Assembly (NCBI GenBank): GCA_022827345.1
Contig: JAJDTB010000014.1
Span: 1 to 58,013 of the forward strand
Direction of reading: 5' to 3'
Length of the DNA: 58,013 nt
From: Gemmatimonadota bacterium
GTDB lineage: Bacteria > Gemmatimonadota > Gemmatimonadetes > Longimicrobiales > Gaopeijiaceae
The notes under the pieces were generated by a model. That model saw nothing but the letters and a program-made list of their open reading frames with translations. It was not told the origin of the DNA and did no database searches. This document shows, in pieces, positions 57,881 through 58,013 of this stretch (its first letter is position 1; each line of letters starts with the position of its first letter). The position numbers were made by a program, and so were the translations under genes.

Positions 57881-58013
57881 ATGACCGCTCCCAAAGATGG
57901 GACAGGCCGACCTGACGCGCGAACGAGGCCGATCCGGAAGACCGTCTCGCTGCATTGTATACCGCCGCGAATGCCGAGAGGTCCCTCGGGTTCCACCGGG
58001 GTACTCCCGGACC

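Overview
The window reads as a high-GC chromosome segment from a diderm bacterium. It encodes outer-membrane assembly proteins (a BamA/TamA-type barrel and a TamB-like protein), several lipoproteins and Lgt. The mix of core genes with LRR-metzincin lipoproteins and a carboxypeptidase-regulatory/TonB-plug protein looks like Gemmatimonadota or a related lineage. That placement is inference from gene style, not a search result. No tRNA, rRNA, CRISPR, insertion sequence or phage gene was seen.

Region 1 (1-15.9 kb) is accessory. After the tail of a LuxR-type regulator (2-136) and three copies of a CTGCCA-nAA-TGGCAG palindrome (318-387) comes a minus-strand operon. In transcription order it holds a GH3 NagZ-like lipoprotein, a second GH3 domain fused to a serine beta-lactamase-like domain, an SSF transporter and a BadF-type sugar kinase. 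Divergent from it is a NamZ-like (DUF1343, GH171) exo-muramidase. NamZ, NagZ, an AmiE-like serine hydrolase, a transporter and a MurK-like kinase are the parts expected of a muropeptide (MurNAc-GlcNAc) salvage pathway. No MurQ etherase is present in the window. NamZ is followed at once by two tandem paralogous 1054-residue lipoproteins that join plant-type leucine-rich repeats to a metzincin zinc protease.

Region 2 (15.9-43.5 kb) is an almost gap-free minus-strand run of about 25 genes. In transcription order: yebC-ruvC-ruvA-ruvB-queA-tgt-yajC-def-fmt-thiE-thiS-thiG-rsmB-PASTA protein-thioredoxin-ybbR-tsaD-lgt-phosphoesterase-BamA/TamA-TamB-uvrA-(small ORF)-ybjN-pspA-D-amino acid transaminase. 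It covers Holliday junction processing, queuosine, protein N-terminal formyl handling, thiamine thiazole, rRNA/tRNA modification, lipoprotein maturation, outer-membrane assembly, excision repair and membrane stress. Many junctions are 4-bp NTGA stop/start overlaps, often with GTG or TTG starts.

Region 3 (43.6-58 kb) has one plus-strand gene, a regulatory-domain/TonB-plug protein without a barrel. It converges on an EF-G-like GTPase that has its own clear promoter. Behind that lies a second minus-strand run: anti-sigma-like protein-holA-copper ATPase-mutS-TonB-C lipoprotein-cystathionine beta-synthase-ddl-rhomboid protease.

The best candidates for something new are the muropeptide locus with its NagZ/AmiE-type fusion and co-oriented LRR-metzincins, followed by two unexplained palindromic repeat clusters.
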